In this document: piece by piece, positions 12,635 to 30,700 of the stretch
Layout of the letters: every line of letters begins with the position of its first letter
How positions within the stretch are numbered: position 1 is the first letter of the stretch
Assembly (NCBI GenBank): GCA_016710365.1
Contig: JADJVW010000003.1
Coordinates: 332,501-396,500 of the forward strand
Source of the DNA: Candidatus Caldilinea saccharophila
GTDB lineage: Bacteria > Chloroflexota > Anaerolineae > Caldilineales > Caldilineaceae
Reading direction: 5' to 3'
Length of the DNA: 64,000 nucleotides
Position numbers and translations under genes: made by a program
The notes under the pieces: model-generated
Databases searched by the model: none
What the model was told of the DNA's origin: nothing
What the model saw: the letters and a program-made list of their open reading frames with translations, nothing else

Positions 12635-12739
12635 GTAGGTGCGGTTCTCAACCGCACGTTCCTTGTCAACCTGCCCTGTGCGGTTCTCAACCGCACGTTC
12701 CTCGTCAACCTGCCATGTGCGGTTGAGAACCGCACCTAC
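12635..12739. repeat. 105-bp palindromic repeat with 23-bp perfect terminal inverted arms
   Basis: Positions 12635-12657 and 12717-12739 are exact inverted copies of each other, and a third copy of the core (GTGCGGTTCTCAACCGCAC) lies at 12678-12696. The right end contains the TAG stop codon of the GH31 gene (12736-12738), and the left end lies 13 bases upstream of the chosen phosphopantetheinyl transferase start. Confidence 0.85.
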
Positions 12740-15177
12740 TTGTCTAGTGCCTGATGCAGCGCTTGTTGCTGCCCCGGCGTGAGCACATAGCGCGCCAGCG
12801 TCAGTTCACCGCTCAGCAACTGCGGCAGGTCCCTGTCGATCTGCCACTTGACCAGCGACTCCAGCCGAAACGCATGGAGCAGACGCCGCACCTCTGCCGC
12901 GTGGCGATCCGCAGATGCCAGCAGCACGCCATTTTGCGCCAGTACGGTCACTTCCACCAATTCGTCAGGCTGCACGCCAGCGACCTGCACCGTTACCGTC
13001 TGCATGGCTGCATCGTAGTCGCTCGCGACCGCCTTGCCGTCTGCGTTGCGCTTGAGCAGCACCCTGTCGGTCTCGACCAGGCCATGAAGCTTGACGAGGT
13101 AGCTGCGTTGCGCCGGCATCAGCGCAGTATCGCCCCGCACCGGGCCGATGGCGAGCGTCATCTGGTCGCCGCGCCAGCTCTGCGTGAAGGACGTCTCGGC
13201 ATAGGCGCCGCGCTGGTAGGCAACGGTCTCGCCGTCATCTTCGTAGAGCGTGAACTGTCCATCCGCGCCGGGGAAAACATGCAGCGTCAGTTCGGCCGGA
13301 TTCTCCACGCCGCCCCAGCCCACCAGCGGACCCAGCGGCACGATGGCGCCGGCTTTGGCAAAGACCGGAATCTCCGACCAGCCACCGTAGACGGTCTGCC
13401 AGCCACCCGTGTACTGCTTGCCGGTGAAAAAGTCGAACCAGAGCCCATCGGGCAGCCAGACGCGCTGGCGGCTCAGCCCCAGGTCGGGTTCCGCCGGTGT
13501 GGTAAAGGGCGCGGCGATCAGCTCGCTGCCAAACCAGTAGGCTTGGGGGCAGGCGTAGGCGTCATCGTCTTCCGGGTTGATGTAGTAGAGCGGCGTCACC
13601 AGCGGGATGCCGTCGACGTGGTTGCGCCAGGCCATGCTGTAGAGGTACGGGATCAGCGCGTGGCGTAGTTGCATGGCCGTGCGCGCCGGCCCTTCCACAG
13701 CCGGCCCCCAGCCCCACGGCCGCCGATCCTGATAAGGATTGTTGGTGCTGTGCAGGCGCAGGATCGGGCTGAAGACGCCATACTGCACCCAGCGCAGGTA
13801 GAGTTCCGCCTCCTCGACGCCCCACATGTGGCCGCCGATGTCGTGGCTCCACCAGCCATACCCGATGTTGGCGGCGGTGGCGGTGAAGTGGGGCTGGTTC
13901 GCCAGCGACGCCCAGCTCACCACCGTGTCGCCGGAGAAGCCGATGGGGTAGCGATGGTTGCCAAGCCCACCCCAGCGCGAGAAGATGAAGGGGCGCTTGA
14001 CGCCGTCGCGTCCCAGGTCGTAGAAATGCAGGTGATTGAGCCACCAGAGCGGGTCGAGTCCCTGGAGCTTCGACTGCTTACCCTGCTGCCAGTCCAGCCA
14101 CCAGAAATCCACGCCGTTGCCCAGAAACCGAGTTTCTTCAAGAAACTCGGTTTCTTCTTGCCCCATCTCCTCCTGCGGGTGATGGAGGAACTTGAAATAG
14201 GCTTCCACAAAACGCGGATCGACGCTGTCGAATTCCACCGGCTCGCCTGTCGCCGGGTCGATGCCCACCGCCGCGGCCATCGCCGCGTACTGCTCCTCGT
14301 GCGGATGGACGCCGTCGGCCGGGTGCAGGTTGAGCGCGGTGTGCAGCCCCTGCGCGTGCAGCCAGGCGATCACGCGCGCCGGGTCGGGAAAGAGATCGCG
14401 GTTCCAGGTGTAGCCCGTCCAGCCGACCGAGCGGTTGCCGGTCTGCGTGGTGTGCCAATCCATGTCGACGATGCAGACGGAGAGCGGGAACTCACGCGCG
14501 CGGAATTCCTGCATCAGCGCTTTGAGTTCGGCCTCGCTGTAGGCCCAGTAGCGGCTCCACCAATTGCCCAGAATCCAGCGTGGGATCAGCGGCGTCTGCC
14601 CGGCGACTCGCTGGAACTCTTGCAGACAGCCGATGTAGTCGTGACCATAGCCGAAAAAATAGAGGTCCAGATTGTCGGGCGCGCTACGGGCGGCGAGCCA
14701 GCCGTGCGCGTCGAAGACCAGGCTACGCGAGTCATCGACCATCGCATAGCCGTTGCGCGCCATCAGCCCTGGCTCCAGGTGCGCCCAGCCGTCGACCTCG
14801 TCGAGCGTGCGCGTCGTGCCCTGGAGATTGCCCGCCGCCCAACTGCGGTCGCCGTAGCACCAGGTCGCACCGCTGGCCTTGAGCGTGACGCTGAGCGAAA
14901 TCGGCGTGAAGCCGTGGGCGTGCTCCGTGTAGCGTAAAAGTAAATGCTCCGTCTCGATTTCGAGGACGCCGTCGCCGCGCCGCACGTCGAACGCGGGCGC
15001 AGGTTGCTGGCGATGCCAGAACGCCTGGCTTGGCCGATCCTCGAACGCGCCGGTCGGGCTGTACTCCAGCCGCAGCAGGCGCGCCGTGAGCACGGTGACG
15101 CGCACGCTGCCGGCGGTCACGACCGCGGCGGGGTCGGCGATTGGGTTGAAAGGGAGGTGGAGATAGTTTAGGGACAT
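12736..15177 (-). CDS. GH31 family alpha-glycosidase
   Basis: This 813-residue enzyme is a glycoside hydrolase family 31 member (alpha-glucosidase/alpha-xylosidase type). The barrel has LGNWWSRYWAYSEAELKAL and VDMDWHTTQTGNRSVGWTGY; the nucleophile Asp is in DFWWLDWQQGK (about residue 360), and the acid/base Asp in IGFSGDTVVSWASLAN (about residue 420). GGHMWGVEEAELYLRWVQYG and LYSMAWRNHVDGIPLVTPLY follow. A DUF5110-like beta domain (TLYEDDGETVAYQRGAYA) and an extra C-terminal region complete it. Just before the nucleophile, an 11-codon palindrome (14123-14155) is translated as part of EEMGQEETEFLEETRFLG. No signal peptide is seen. Its stop codon is inside a repeat. Exact substrate is unknown; alpha-1,4/1,6 glucans or xylosides are possible. 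Confidence 0.9.
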   Translation of the reverse strand: MSLNYLHLPFNPIADPAAVVTAGSVRVTVLTARLLRLEYSPTGAFEDRPSQAFWHRQQPAPAFDVRRGDGVLEIETEHLLLRYTEHAHGFTPISLSVTLKASGATWCYGDRSWAAGNLQGTTRTLDEVDGWAHLEPGLMARNGYAMVDDSRSLVFDAHGWLAARSAPDNLDLYFFGYGHDYIGCLQEFQRVAGQTPLIPRWILGNWWSRYWAYSEAELKALMQEFRAREFPLSVCIVDMDWHTTQTGNRSVGWTGYTWNRDLFPDPARVIAWLHAQGLHTALNLHPADGVHPHEEQYAAMAAAVGIDPATGEPVEFDSVDPRFVEAYFKFLHHPQEEMGQEETEFLEETRFLGNGVDFWWLDWQQGKQSKLQGLDPLWWLNHLHFYDLGRDGVKRPFIFSRWGGLGNHRYPIGFSGDTVVSWASLANQPHFTATAANIGYGWWSHDIGGHMWGVEEAELYLRWVQYGVFSPILRLHSTNNPYQDRRPWGWGPAVEGPARTAMQLRHALIPYLYSMAWRNHVDGIPLVTPLYYINPEDDDAYACPQAYWFGSELIAAPFTTPAEPDLGLSRQRVWLPDGLWFDFFTGKQYTGGWQTVYGGWSEIPVFAKAGAIVPLGPLVGWGGVENPAELTLHVFPGADGQFTLYEDDGETVAYQRGAYAETSFTQSWRGDQMTLAIGPVRGDTALMPAQRSYLVKLHGLVETDRVLLKRNADGKAVASDYDAAMQTVTVQVAGVQPDELVEVTVLAQNGVLLASADRHAAEVRRLLHAFRLESLVKWQIDRDLPQLLSGELTLARYVLTPGQQQALHQALDK
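14123..14155. repeat. 33-bp palindrome translated inside the GH31 gene
   Basis: AGAAACCGAGTTTCTT (14123-14138) and its exact inverse AAGAAACTCGGTTTCT (14140-14155) are separated by a single C. The unit is 33 bases, so it inserts exactly 11 codons. It lies about 25 bases before the codons of the active-site strand. Confidence 0.8.
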
Positions 15178-15214
15178 GATTTGCTCGATCTTGTTCGGTG
15201 TTCCAAAAGTCCGT

Positions 15215-15595
15215 CTATTCTCGAACTTCTACGACTTGCTTCGGGCCATCCAACGTCAGGTGCAGCATATTGAGAATATTGCGTCCCAGCAAGACTTCAT
15301 CCGACGCATCGTCGCTGACCATCTCGACAAGCGGCAGGCGCAGTGATCCGATGCCAACATCGACCAGATAGGTTTCCACGAAACGGGACTCGCCCCATTG
15401 ACTGCGCAAGCGCTTGACATCGAAAAGATCGACGCCAAGCTGCCTGAGCATCTGTGCAGAAATCAACGACCCATCTGCACCTGTGTCGATGAAGGCGCGC
15501 AACGGGCCAAGTGTAAACGCACGTTCTGGTGACGCCAGCCAGATTTCGATCATTGGCGCTGGCGGGTAATAGCTGCGCGCGTAAGCGGTCTTCAT
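15215..15595 (-). CDS. Retropepsin-like aspartyl protease domain protein
   Basis: This 126-residue protein has the single-lobe aspartyl protease signature: FIDTGADGSLISAQML at about residues 35-50 (catalytic Asp in DTGAD) and the matching C-terminal VLLGRNILN at about residues 104-112. Such small proteins act as dimers. Its ATG overlaps the stop of the upstream nuclease/antitoxin gene (ATGA), so it is translated from the same message. Similar small aspartyl protease genes beside DUF5678-like antitoxin genes recur in genomes rich in toxin-antitoxin modules; the biological role is not known to me. Confidence 0.75.
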   Translation of the reverse strand: MKTAYARSYYPPAPMIEIWLASPERAFTLGPLRAFIDTGADGSLISAQMLRQLGVDLFDVKRLRSQWGESRFVETYLVDVGIGSLRLPLVEMVSDDASDEVLLGRNILNMLHLTLDGPKQVVEVRE

Positions 15596-17214
15596 CGCGG
15601 TAACCTGCCTGTGCTGGGCGTGCGCAACCAGATATCCTCCGTTGCTTCGGCTTTTACCTCGCGCATCAATACCGGCTTTTTCCCAAAGCGCTGGTGCACC
15701 CGACGATAGAGTTCAACTTTGTCGCGATCATGGTCGACAAGTTCACCATTGTGAATCGCGACCCACATGCCGGGCAGGTCTTGCCACAGCCTAGCGTGCA
15801 TCGCCTCGTAGGCAACGATCTCCTGCTCAATCTGTTCACGTCGGCGTGTAGCAAGATATTGTCGAACTGCCTCCTGGATCAACGCCTCGACCGACGTCTC
15901 CATCTGGTCGGCTGCCGATGCGAGCGATTCCGCCAAATCCTGCGTTAACACACCTGCTGTAATGGACGCCAGTTCCGCGCGGGCGTCCAATCCGTACTGT
16001 GTGCGTGCCTCGGCCAGGCTCATCGCTGGCGCATCTGTGTCCTGGGCTTTCGCCTGACGCAGCGCCCTGATGTCTACCAATTCTTGAAGTTCTTCGTCAA
16101 TGCGGACATACTCGGCGTAGGTCAGTACGACAAAGGCTGGTTTGCCATTCACTTCAAGAAACTTTGGATATTGCATAGTGTCACCGTTACCAACAAGACC
16201 TAACCTTGCTGCGTCCGCGTCATGCGATAAAATCCATCCATATCTGGCCCGGATGTAGTCCGCCCACGCTTGCATCTCCGGCAATGGTTTCACGACCAAA
16301 TTGCCGAACAGCGCCTCCGTGCTGACGCTAGTGAAGCGATCCTGCGCAGTCACCAGCCGCTGCCAGACGCCAGTCGCCGTCTCGCCCAGGTGCTCAAGTG
16401 CCGGCGATGTCACTCTCCGGAAATCGATGTTGTGCGCCGGTGCAATGTGTAGCACGCTAACCACCTCGGCGCCTAGTTCGCGCTCCCTCTCCATCTCGTG
16501 GGCCAGAAACTGCTGGCGCATCAACTGGTAGAAGGGTTCGTAGAAGAGCGCATCGAACGTAGGTAGTACGCTCTTGTCGATCGGACAATCTGAGCGGTCG
16601 AACAGCCACCGATAAATTTCTCGTCGGTCTGTACCACTCTTCGCGATGGCAAGCGACTGCTTGCTGTTGTACGCCTCGGTATATTTCCATTCGATCAGTA
16701 CAATCTGGCGTCTGCCGTCTGTGCACTCGAACATCACCGCGGCGTCGGCGCTGGTGAAGTTGGCGCCGCGCGTGCGCTTGCCGGTGTGGGCAATTTTTTC
16801 GTGCAGATAGTTCTTCGCCCCGATCCACTCAAAGGCCACGTACTGCCCATTCTCAATTGGCAGCATTTTCGCCAGATCGGGGAAGACGGGACACAGCAAG
16901 TCGGCCAGAGCGTCCGGCTGATCGTGAAATGGAAATAGAAAGTTGACACAGCATACCTGAGAGTCGCACAGGTGATTGCTCGGCATGCCTGCCTGCCCGT
17001 CGTGCCATTTGATTTCAAACTCCGAGAAGTACGCCTGCGCTTCCACACGAATCTCCGAAAAGAGATTCTCTTCGGCATGGCGGCGCGGCAGACAGATGGG
17101 ATGCGACTTGCCTTTCTTGTACACTCCCTCAATGCGAGCTGCGTCGCTCAGATAAGATGTGTGCTTCTTGAATTCTACCAACCGCTGTCTTTCGATTTCG
17201 AGGAATTTACCCAC
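15592..17214 (-). CDS. Fusion of PD-(D/E)XK-like nuclease with antitoxin-like and DUF5678-like domains
   Basis: The 540-residue frame is a composite. Residues 1-~330 look like a PGN_0703-type restriction-endonuclease-like domain: HLCDSQVCCVNFLFPFHD, then TRGANFTSADAAVMFEC and IVLIEWKYTEAYNSKQ (E-x-K core). From about residue 337 (MQYPKFLEVNGKPAFVVLT) a separate Phd/YefM- or RHH-like antitoxin seems to begin, with SVEALIQEAVRQYLATRRR as a ribbon-helix-helix segment. The last ~75 residues (PGMWVAIHNGELVDHDRDK ... ALYRR-type VELYRRVHQRFGKKPV) resemble DUF5678. These parts are normally separate genes, so this is either a true fusion or a join made by an indel near 16175. It starts 6 bases after higA ends. 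Confidence 0.6.
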   Translation of the reverse strand: MGKFLEIERQRLVEFKKHTSYLSDAARIEGVYKKGKSHPICLPRRHAEENLFSEIRVEAQAYFSEFEIKWHDGQAGMPSNHLCDSQVCCVNFLFPFHDQPDALADLLCPVFPDLAKMLPIENGQYVAFEWIGAKNYLHEKIAHTGKRTRGANFTSADAAVMFECTDGRRQIVLIEWKYTEAYNSKQSLAIAKSGTDRREIYRWLFDRSDCPIDKSVLPTFDALFYEPFYQLMRQQFLAHEMERERELGAEVVSVLHIAPAHNIDFRRVTSPALEHLGETATGVWQRLVTAQDRFTSVSTEALFGNLVVKPLPEMQAWADYIRARYGWILSHDADAARLGLVGNGDTMQYPKFLEVNGKPAFVVLTYAEYVRIDEELQELVDIRALRQAKAQDTDAPAMSLAEARTQYGLDARAELASITAGVLTQDLAESLASAADQMETSVEALIQEAVRQYLATRRREQIEQEIVAYEAMHARLWQDLPGMWVAIHNGELVDHDRDKVELYRRVHQRFGKKPVLMREVKAEATEDIWLRTPSTGRLPR

Positions 17215-17220
17215 AAGGAT

Positions 17221-17514
17221 TTATCCAGTTGTCTTCATGAACGACTTCACATTCAACTCATCCGTGCGCTGCCGGATCTGTGCCAGGTCATACTGCATCT
17301 GGAGTTGAAGCCGTGCTTCCAGCGTGCGGCCGAACGCTTTGGACAGCCGCGTCGCCATTTCCGGCGAAATGCCAGCGTGCCCATTGACCAACAGTGACAG
17401 GGTCTTGCTAGTGACGCCAAGACCGGCGGCAGCTTTTGTCACAGTCAACCCAAGCGGATCCAGATAGAGATCACGGAGGATCTCGCCAGGATGAGGTGGA
17501 TTTTTCATCGGCAT
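17221..17514 (-). CDS. higA: HigA-type antitoxin (XRE family HTH)
   Basis: This 97-residue protein has the HigA signature NPPHPGEILRDLYLDPLGLT at the start, followed by a helix-turn-helix (VTKAAAGLGVTSKTLSLLVN, about residues 24-43) and the family ending GISPEMATRLSKAFGRT. The C-terminal helix (LEARLQLQMQYDLAQIRQR) is the usual HigB contact and dimer region. HigA represses its own operon. No HigB gene is adjacent; the preceding gene encodes an RHH protein and the following one a nuclease fusion, so its partner may be the nuclease-like protein or missing. Confidence 0.85.
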   Translation of the reverse strand: MPMKNPPHPGEILRDLYLDPLGLTVTKAAAGLGVTSKTLSLLVNGHAGISPEMATRLSKAFGRTLEARLQLQMQYDLAQIRQRTDELNVKSFMKTTG

Positions 17515-17517
17515 GGT

Positions 17518-17802
17518 TCAGCGACTTCCTTGGATCGACTGCGTATATTTATCCAGATCCTCCTGGGCTTCAGCGGTTTTCAACACGTCAGCAGTCATTG
17601 CCGGAATCGGCTTGCCGGTCGCTGCCTTGGCAATCATGGGCGGTGCACTGCGGGGACGTCGCTGCGTCGCTTCCTGGATGCCTTGCGCCACAAACTGCGC
17701 AATCAATGCGGCCGGCGCCAGCCCCTGCCGGGCCGCGCTAATCTCGACCTGGCGCAACAGTGTTTCGGGTAGATCAATTTCGATCCTCATCAATGTGCTC
17801 AT
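17518..17802 (-). CDS. Small RHH-like protein, possible antitoxin
   Basis: The first half (MRIEIDLPETLLRQVEISAA, then RQGLAPAALIAQFVAQGI) looks like a ribbon-helix-helix strand followed by two helices. The second half is Pro/Ala rich (PRSAPPMIAKAATGKPIPAM) and then acidic. Its ATG overlaps the repaired stop of the preceding Phd gene by the ATGA arrangement, and only 3 bases separate it from higA, so it belongs to the same operon. The role as an antitoxin is inferred from the fold and neighbours. Confidence 0.6.
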   Translation of the reverse strand: MSTLMRIEIDLPETLLRQVEISAARQGLAPAALIAQFVAQGIQEATQRRPRSAPPMIAKAATGKPIPAMTADVLKTAEAQEDLDKYTQSIQGSR

Positions 17803-18022
17803 GCATAGCGCCGGCTTTCTGCGATGAATTGCAGGATTTCATCTGCCGAGATATCAAGATCGATGCCCTTGACATCCAGGGTGACGCCGTCGTCTGTTCC
17901 GGCTTGATGACAAAAATCTGTCCGTCTCGGCGCTTTACACGCACCTCGCCTTCGTCTGCTGCCTTGTCGAGCAGCGAAGCAAAATTTTGCCGTGCCTCAG
18001 TGTACGTGTATACAGCGGTCAT
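17799..18022 (-). CDS. Phd/YefM-type antitoxin, one frameshift
   Basis: The start MTAVYTYTEARQNFASLLDK followed by EGEVRVKRRDGQIFVIKPE is a clear Phd/YefM N-terminal DNA-binding domain. The frame then runs into a wrong tail. Adding one base near 17899-17905 gives DDGVTLDVKGIDLDISADE and ILQFIAESRRYA, ending in TGA at 17799-17801, which overlaps the next gene's ATG. That neat overlap makes an indel error the best reading. The gene overlaps the end of the PIN gene (18019-18022). Restored length is about 74 residues. Confidence 0.75.
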
Positions 18023-18417
18023 ATAGTTACCTCTACAATCGAAACGCCATAGGTCTGCGCATGCACGCGCAATGCTCGATCCAATGTCAGCAGTGGACAA
18101 TGGTATTTCTCCGCACAACGAATCAAGTAGGCGTCGTAGGCATAAACATTGAGCTGAGATGCTATTCGAAGCGACTCGTTCAACTCCACGTCAACCCATC
18201 TTATTGGAATCGACTGATAGATTGTCTGGGCTTCCAGTGCCTGCTCCAGCTTGAGTCTCTGCCGCTTCAACATCGCCGAGAAGGCATTGCCAATCTCAAA
18301 GTGAATCGAAAGGGGAGCGATCAGACGAGCGCCATCGGTCGCACTAATCAGTGCTGATTTTTCTGGTTCGTTTGCAATCACGGCAATGATTGCCGAGCTA
18401 TCAATAACGATTTCCAT
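18019..18417 (-). CDS. PIN-domain toxin (VapC-like)
   Basis: This 132-residue protein begins MEIVIDSSAIIAVIANEPEK with the first catalytic Asp at residue 6. SIHFEIGNAFSAML has the second acidic residue, and VYAYDAYLIRCAEKYHCPLL TLD carries the last two Asp residues (YDAYL, LTLDRAL), so all four metal ligands of a PIN RNase are in place. It is the first gene of the six-gene operon and precedes its likely antitoxin, the reverse of the usual order. An A/T-rich stretch just upstream (TTGTACATATGTACAA, 18435-18450) is a perfect palindrome and a likely operator. Confidence 0.85.
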   Translation of the reverse strand: MEIVIDSSAIIAVIANEPEKSALISATDGARLIAPLSIHFEIGNAFSAMLKRQRLKLEQALEAQTIYQSIPIRWVDVELNESLRIASQLNVYAYDAYLIRCAEKYHCPLLTLDRALRVHAQTYGVSIVEVTI

Positions 18418-18434
18418 CGCAACCCAATCAAACT

Positions 18435-18450
18435 AGTTGTACATATGTAC
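18435..18450. promoter_or_regulatory. Palindromic operator candidate upstream of the toxin-antitoxin operon
   Basis: TTGTACATATGTACAA is a perfect 16-base palindrome located 18 bases upstream of the PIN gene start (minus strand). This is where a Phd, RHH or HigA antitoxin would be expected to bind for autorepression. The assignment rests on symmetry and position only. Confidence 0.55.
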
Positions 18451-18527
18451 AACTATATTATCTGGTTATTCTGCAGAAGTCAATAACCTGCAAGCAATCG
18501 CCTGGTCTACTATCGGGCAGCAACACT

Positions 18528-18625
18528 ACAACGGATTCAAGGAAACAGCGGATTTGCATCTCACCACTAGGCGGGCCAACCTGCCATCCCGCGCAACAAA
18601 TCCGTTCCTTCCAAGAATCCGTTGT
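18528..18625. repeat. Inverted repeat downstream of the megasynthase gene
   Basis: ACAACGGATTCAAGGAAACA (from 18528) and the inverse arm ending AGAATCCGTTGT (18614-18625) form imperfect 29-base inverted arms around a 40-base centre. It lies between the end of the megasynthase gene and the PIN operon and could end transcription or be a small mobile repeat. Confidence 0.6.
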
Positions 18626-18644
18626 AGTCCTCCGCATCAAACCT

Positions 18645-22133
<3,489 letters not shown>

Positions 22134-22149
22134 CTTGTCCGTGATCGAG

Positions 22150-25245
<3,096 letters not shown>

Positions 25246-26591
25246 TGCCTGACCCAGGCGTGATTGGAATCCACTGCCGGTTGCGGCATGGTTGCACTTT
25301 CTTCACTTCGTTCTGAACTGGCAGGCGACCGGCGCGGCGACAACGACGGGCGCAGCAATTCGCTCGCCCGCTCCACCCTGCCCCTCGCCCCTCTACCCCA
25401 TAGCCGGCGGCAAAGAGACCGCACAGCGCCTGGTTAAAGCTCTCGATCTCGCCGTTCTTGGGATGATTGGTCAGGATCGACCAGACATCGGGCTTGTCGC
25501 CCAGCACGTCGTCGACGAAACCCTTGAGCGCGCGCTTCGGGCCTACTTCGACAAAGCAGCGCACGCCTTCGCGATACATCGTCTCCAGCCCCTTGACCCA
25601 CTGCACGGGCGAGGCAATCTGCAGCTCCAGAATGTCCTTGATCTCCTCGACGCCGGTCGGGTAGATGTCGCCGGTGACGTTGGCGACCAGCGGCAGCGTG
25701 GGTGACGAAATGCTGAGCCGGTCGAGCACCTTGCGCAGCGGTGCGCTGGCCGGCGCCACGATCCGGGTGTGGAACGCGTGGCTGACAGGGATGCGCATGG
25801 CGCGGAAGCCCTTCTGCTCGAAGCGCTGGATCGCCTGCTCAACCGCCTTGCTGGCGCCGCCGACCACCGCCTGATTGTAGCTGTTGATGTTGGCGGCGAC
25901 CGCGTACCCGCCCACTTCCTTGAGCGTCGCCTCGACAACTTCCAGCGGCGCCATGACCGCGGCCATCCAGCCGTTGTCGTCCATGCTGACCTTGGTCATC
26001 TCGGCGCCGCGCGCGGCCGAGGCTTCCAGCGCGTGGGCAAACGGCATGATGCCCGCGGCAATCAGCGCGGCGTACTCGCCCAGTGAATGGCCCATCACCA
26101 TGTCGGGCGCAAAGCCATACTCGGCCAGCAGCTTGTAGAGCGCGGTGTCCATCGTCAACATCGCCGGCTGCGTGATCGCCGTCTGCATCAGCGTCAGCTC
26201 GGCCTTCTTCATCGCCTCTGGGTCGGCGCCGTCGGCAAAGATGAAGCTGGTCAGCGGCTTGCCCAAAATGGGCGTCATCACTGCATCTGCGTCTTTGAAG
26301 ACCTGGGCGACGGCCGGCTCGCGTTCGGCGAGCAGGCGCCCCATGTTGATGTACTGGCTGCCCTGGCCGGGAAAGAGGAAGGCAATTTTGCCCGGCTTGG
26401 CGCCGCTGCCGCGGAAGACACCCTGCCCTTGCAGCGCTTTCCACGCCGCCGGGTTGTCGAAACCAGCAGCCTTGCGCGCCTTGCTGATGCGATCCAGCAA
26501 CTCATCCTGACTGCCAAAGTCGATGAAGATCCGTTCGGGCGCTTCGAGATCGGCTTTGGGCGGGAACTTGCGTTCGGGCGTCCAGCCGCTT

Positions 26592-28211
<1,620 letters not shown>

Positions 28212-28227
28212 GATTTGGTCATTCCTT

Positions 28228-28325
28228 TGTTAGTGAGGAGATTAAGTGATTGGGTGGTTTAGAGATTGGAATTGGGAGAGAATCACCCAATCCCGCAATC
28301 TCTAATCTCCAGTCTCTAATCTCCA
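28228..28325. repeat. Intergenic hairpin repeat, GATTGGGAGATTG family
   Basis: GAGGAGATTAAGTGATTGGG on the left and CCCAATCCCGCAATCTCTAA on the right give imperfect inverted arms. It fills most of the gap between the acyl-CoA dehydrogenase and the megasynthase start. Confidence 0.75.
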
Positions 28326-28335
28326 CTTTTCCACG

Positions 28336-29966
<1,631 letters not shown>

Positions 29967-30700
29967 GACAGGTGTCTCCTTTAGTACAAAAACAACTTTC
30001 AATTTCGTGGTATTTGGACGCATGCTTAAATCCGAAAATTACTACTTCCAATGTACCTTGTGAAATCTATCACTTGTGAGGTGCACACGTAATCGACGAG
30101 AGAGGACAAGTGTCACTTTGTCCATAAGGGGTGCTAGCTGGCAAGCTAGGGTGGGGTCACAATCGTTTATGCACATCGCTGTACATTCACACCTTCCAAT
30201 CGCAACGATTCACTGGGAAGCATCGATGAATTGCTGGGAAAGCTGCTTCCTATGGTAAGCGCTATGCATTTTGCCCTCCGAACGCAGTAAATGCAAGTCC
30301 CCTTTACTTAGCGGGTGCACCCCCAAACATTTGGCGGCTCTGATGCGTAGATGCGTAGGTCAGGCTATCAGCCTGACGGTGCTGCCATCACCTTGTTGAA
30401 CGTTGTGTCCCCGGCGGCCAGACCTGCCGCTGGTTAATGCCACCCGGATCGTTGGCCCAGCACCGTCGGGCTGATAGTCCGACCTACGGAATGCGCCCCC
30501 AACATTTGGCGGCTCTGATGCGTAGATGCGTAGGTCAGGCTATCAGCCTGACGGTGCTGCACAAAGAGGCAGAGACGCAAAGGCGCGCAGGCATTTTTAT
30601 GGTTCTTGATGCCCTATGAGCAGGGTCACTTGGGAAAGTCTCGAATGAAGGTAAAGCAGTAGAGGGGTTATGCACCAAACCAAAAAAAGAGGGTAAAAAC
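29967..30700. other. Long intergenic region with repeats, no gene seen
   Basis: These 734 bases lie between the acyl-CoA dehydrogenase start and the ABC transporter stop, both on the minus strand. No coding frame with family features was found. The region should hold the promoter of the dehydrogenase-megasynthase unit (upstream of 29966) and the exporter operon's terminator. Most of its second half is the repeat unit described at 30326-30560. Confidence 0.5.
30326..30560. repeat. Two 60-bp direct repeats with an inverted third copy
   Basis: The 60 bases at 30326-30385 (AACATTTGGCGGCTCTGATG ... ACGGTGCTGC) recur without visible change at 30501-30560. Between them, GCACCGTCGGGCTGATAGTC (from 30460) is an imperfect inverse of their last 29 bases. 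The outer part of the first copy and this inverse bound a ~130-base inverted-repeat unit (CGTAGGTC ... GACCTACG). Confidence 0.8.

Noticed and set aside
12635..12739. Translation of the repeat as the N-terminus of the phosphopantetheinyl transferase
   Set aside because: The frame is open to 12735, but the residues only restate the repeat (RLTRNVRLRTA twice); GTG 12621 has a ribosome site and fits the family start.
30050..30700. Small coding frames or a structured RNA in the 30.0-30.7 kb gap
   Set aside because: Frames of about 60 codons have no ribosome sites or conserved features, and the only clear structure is the repeat unit.
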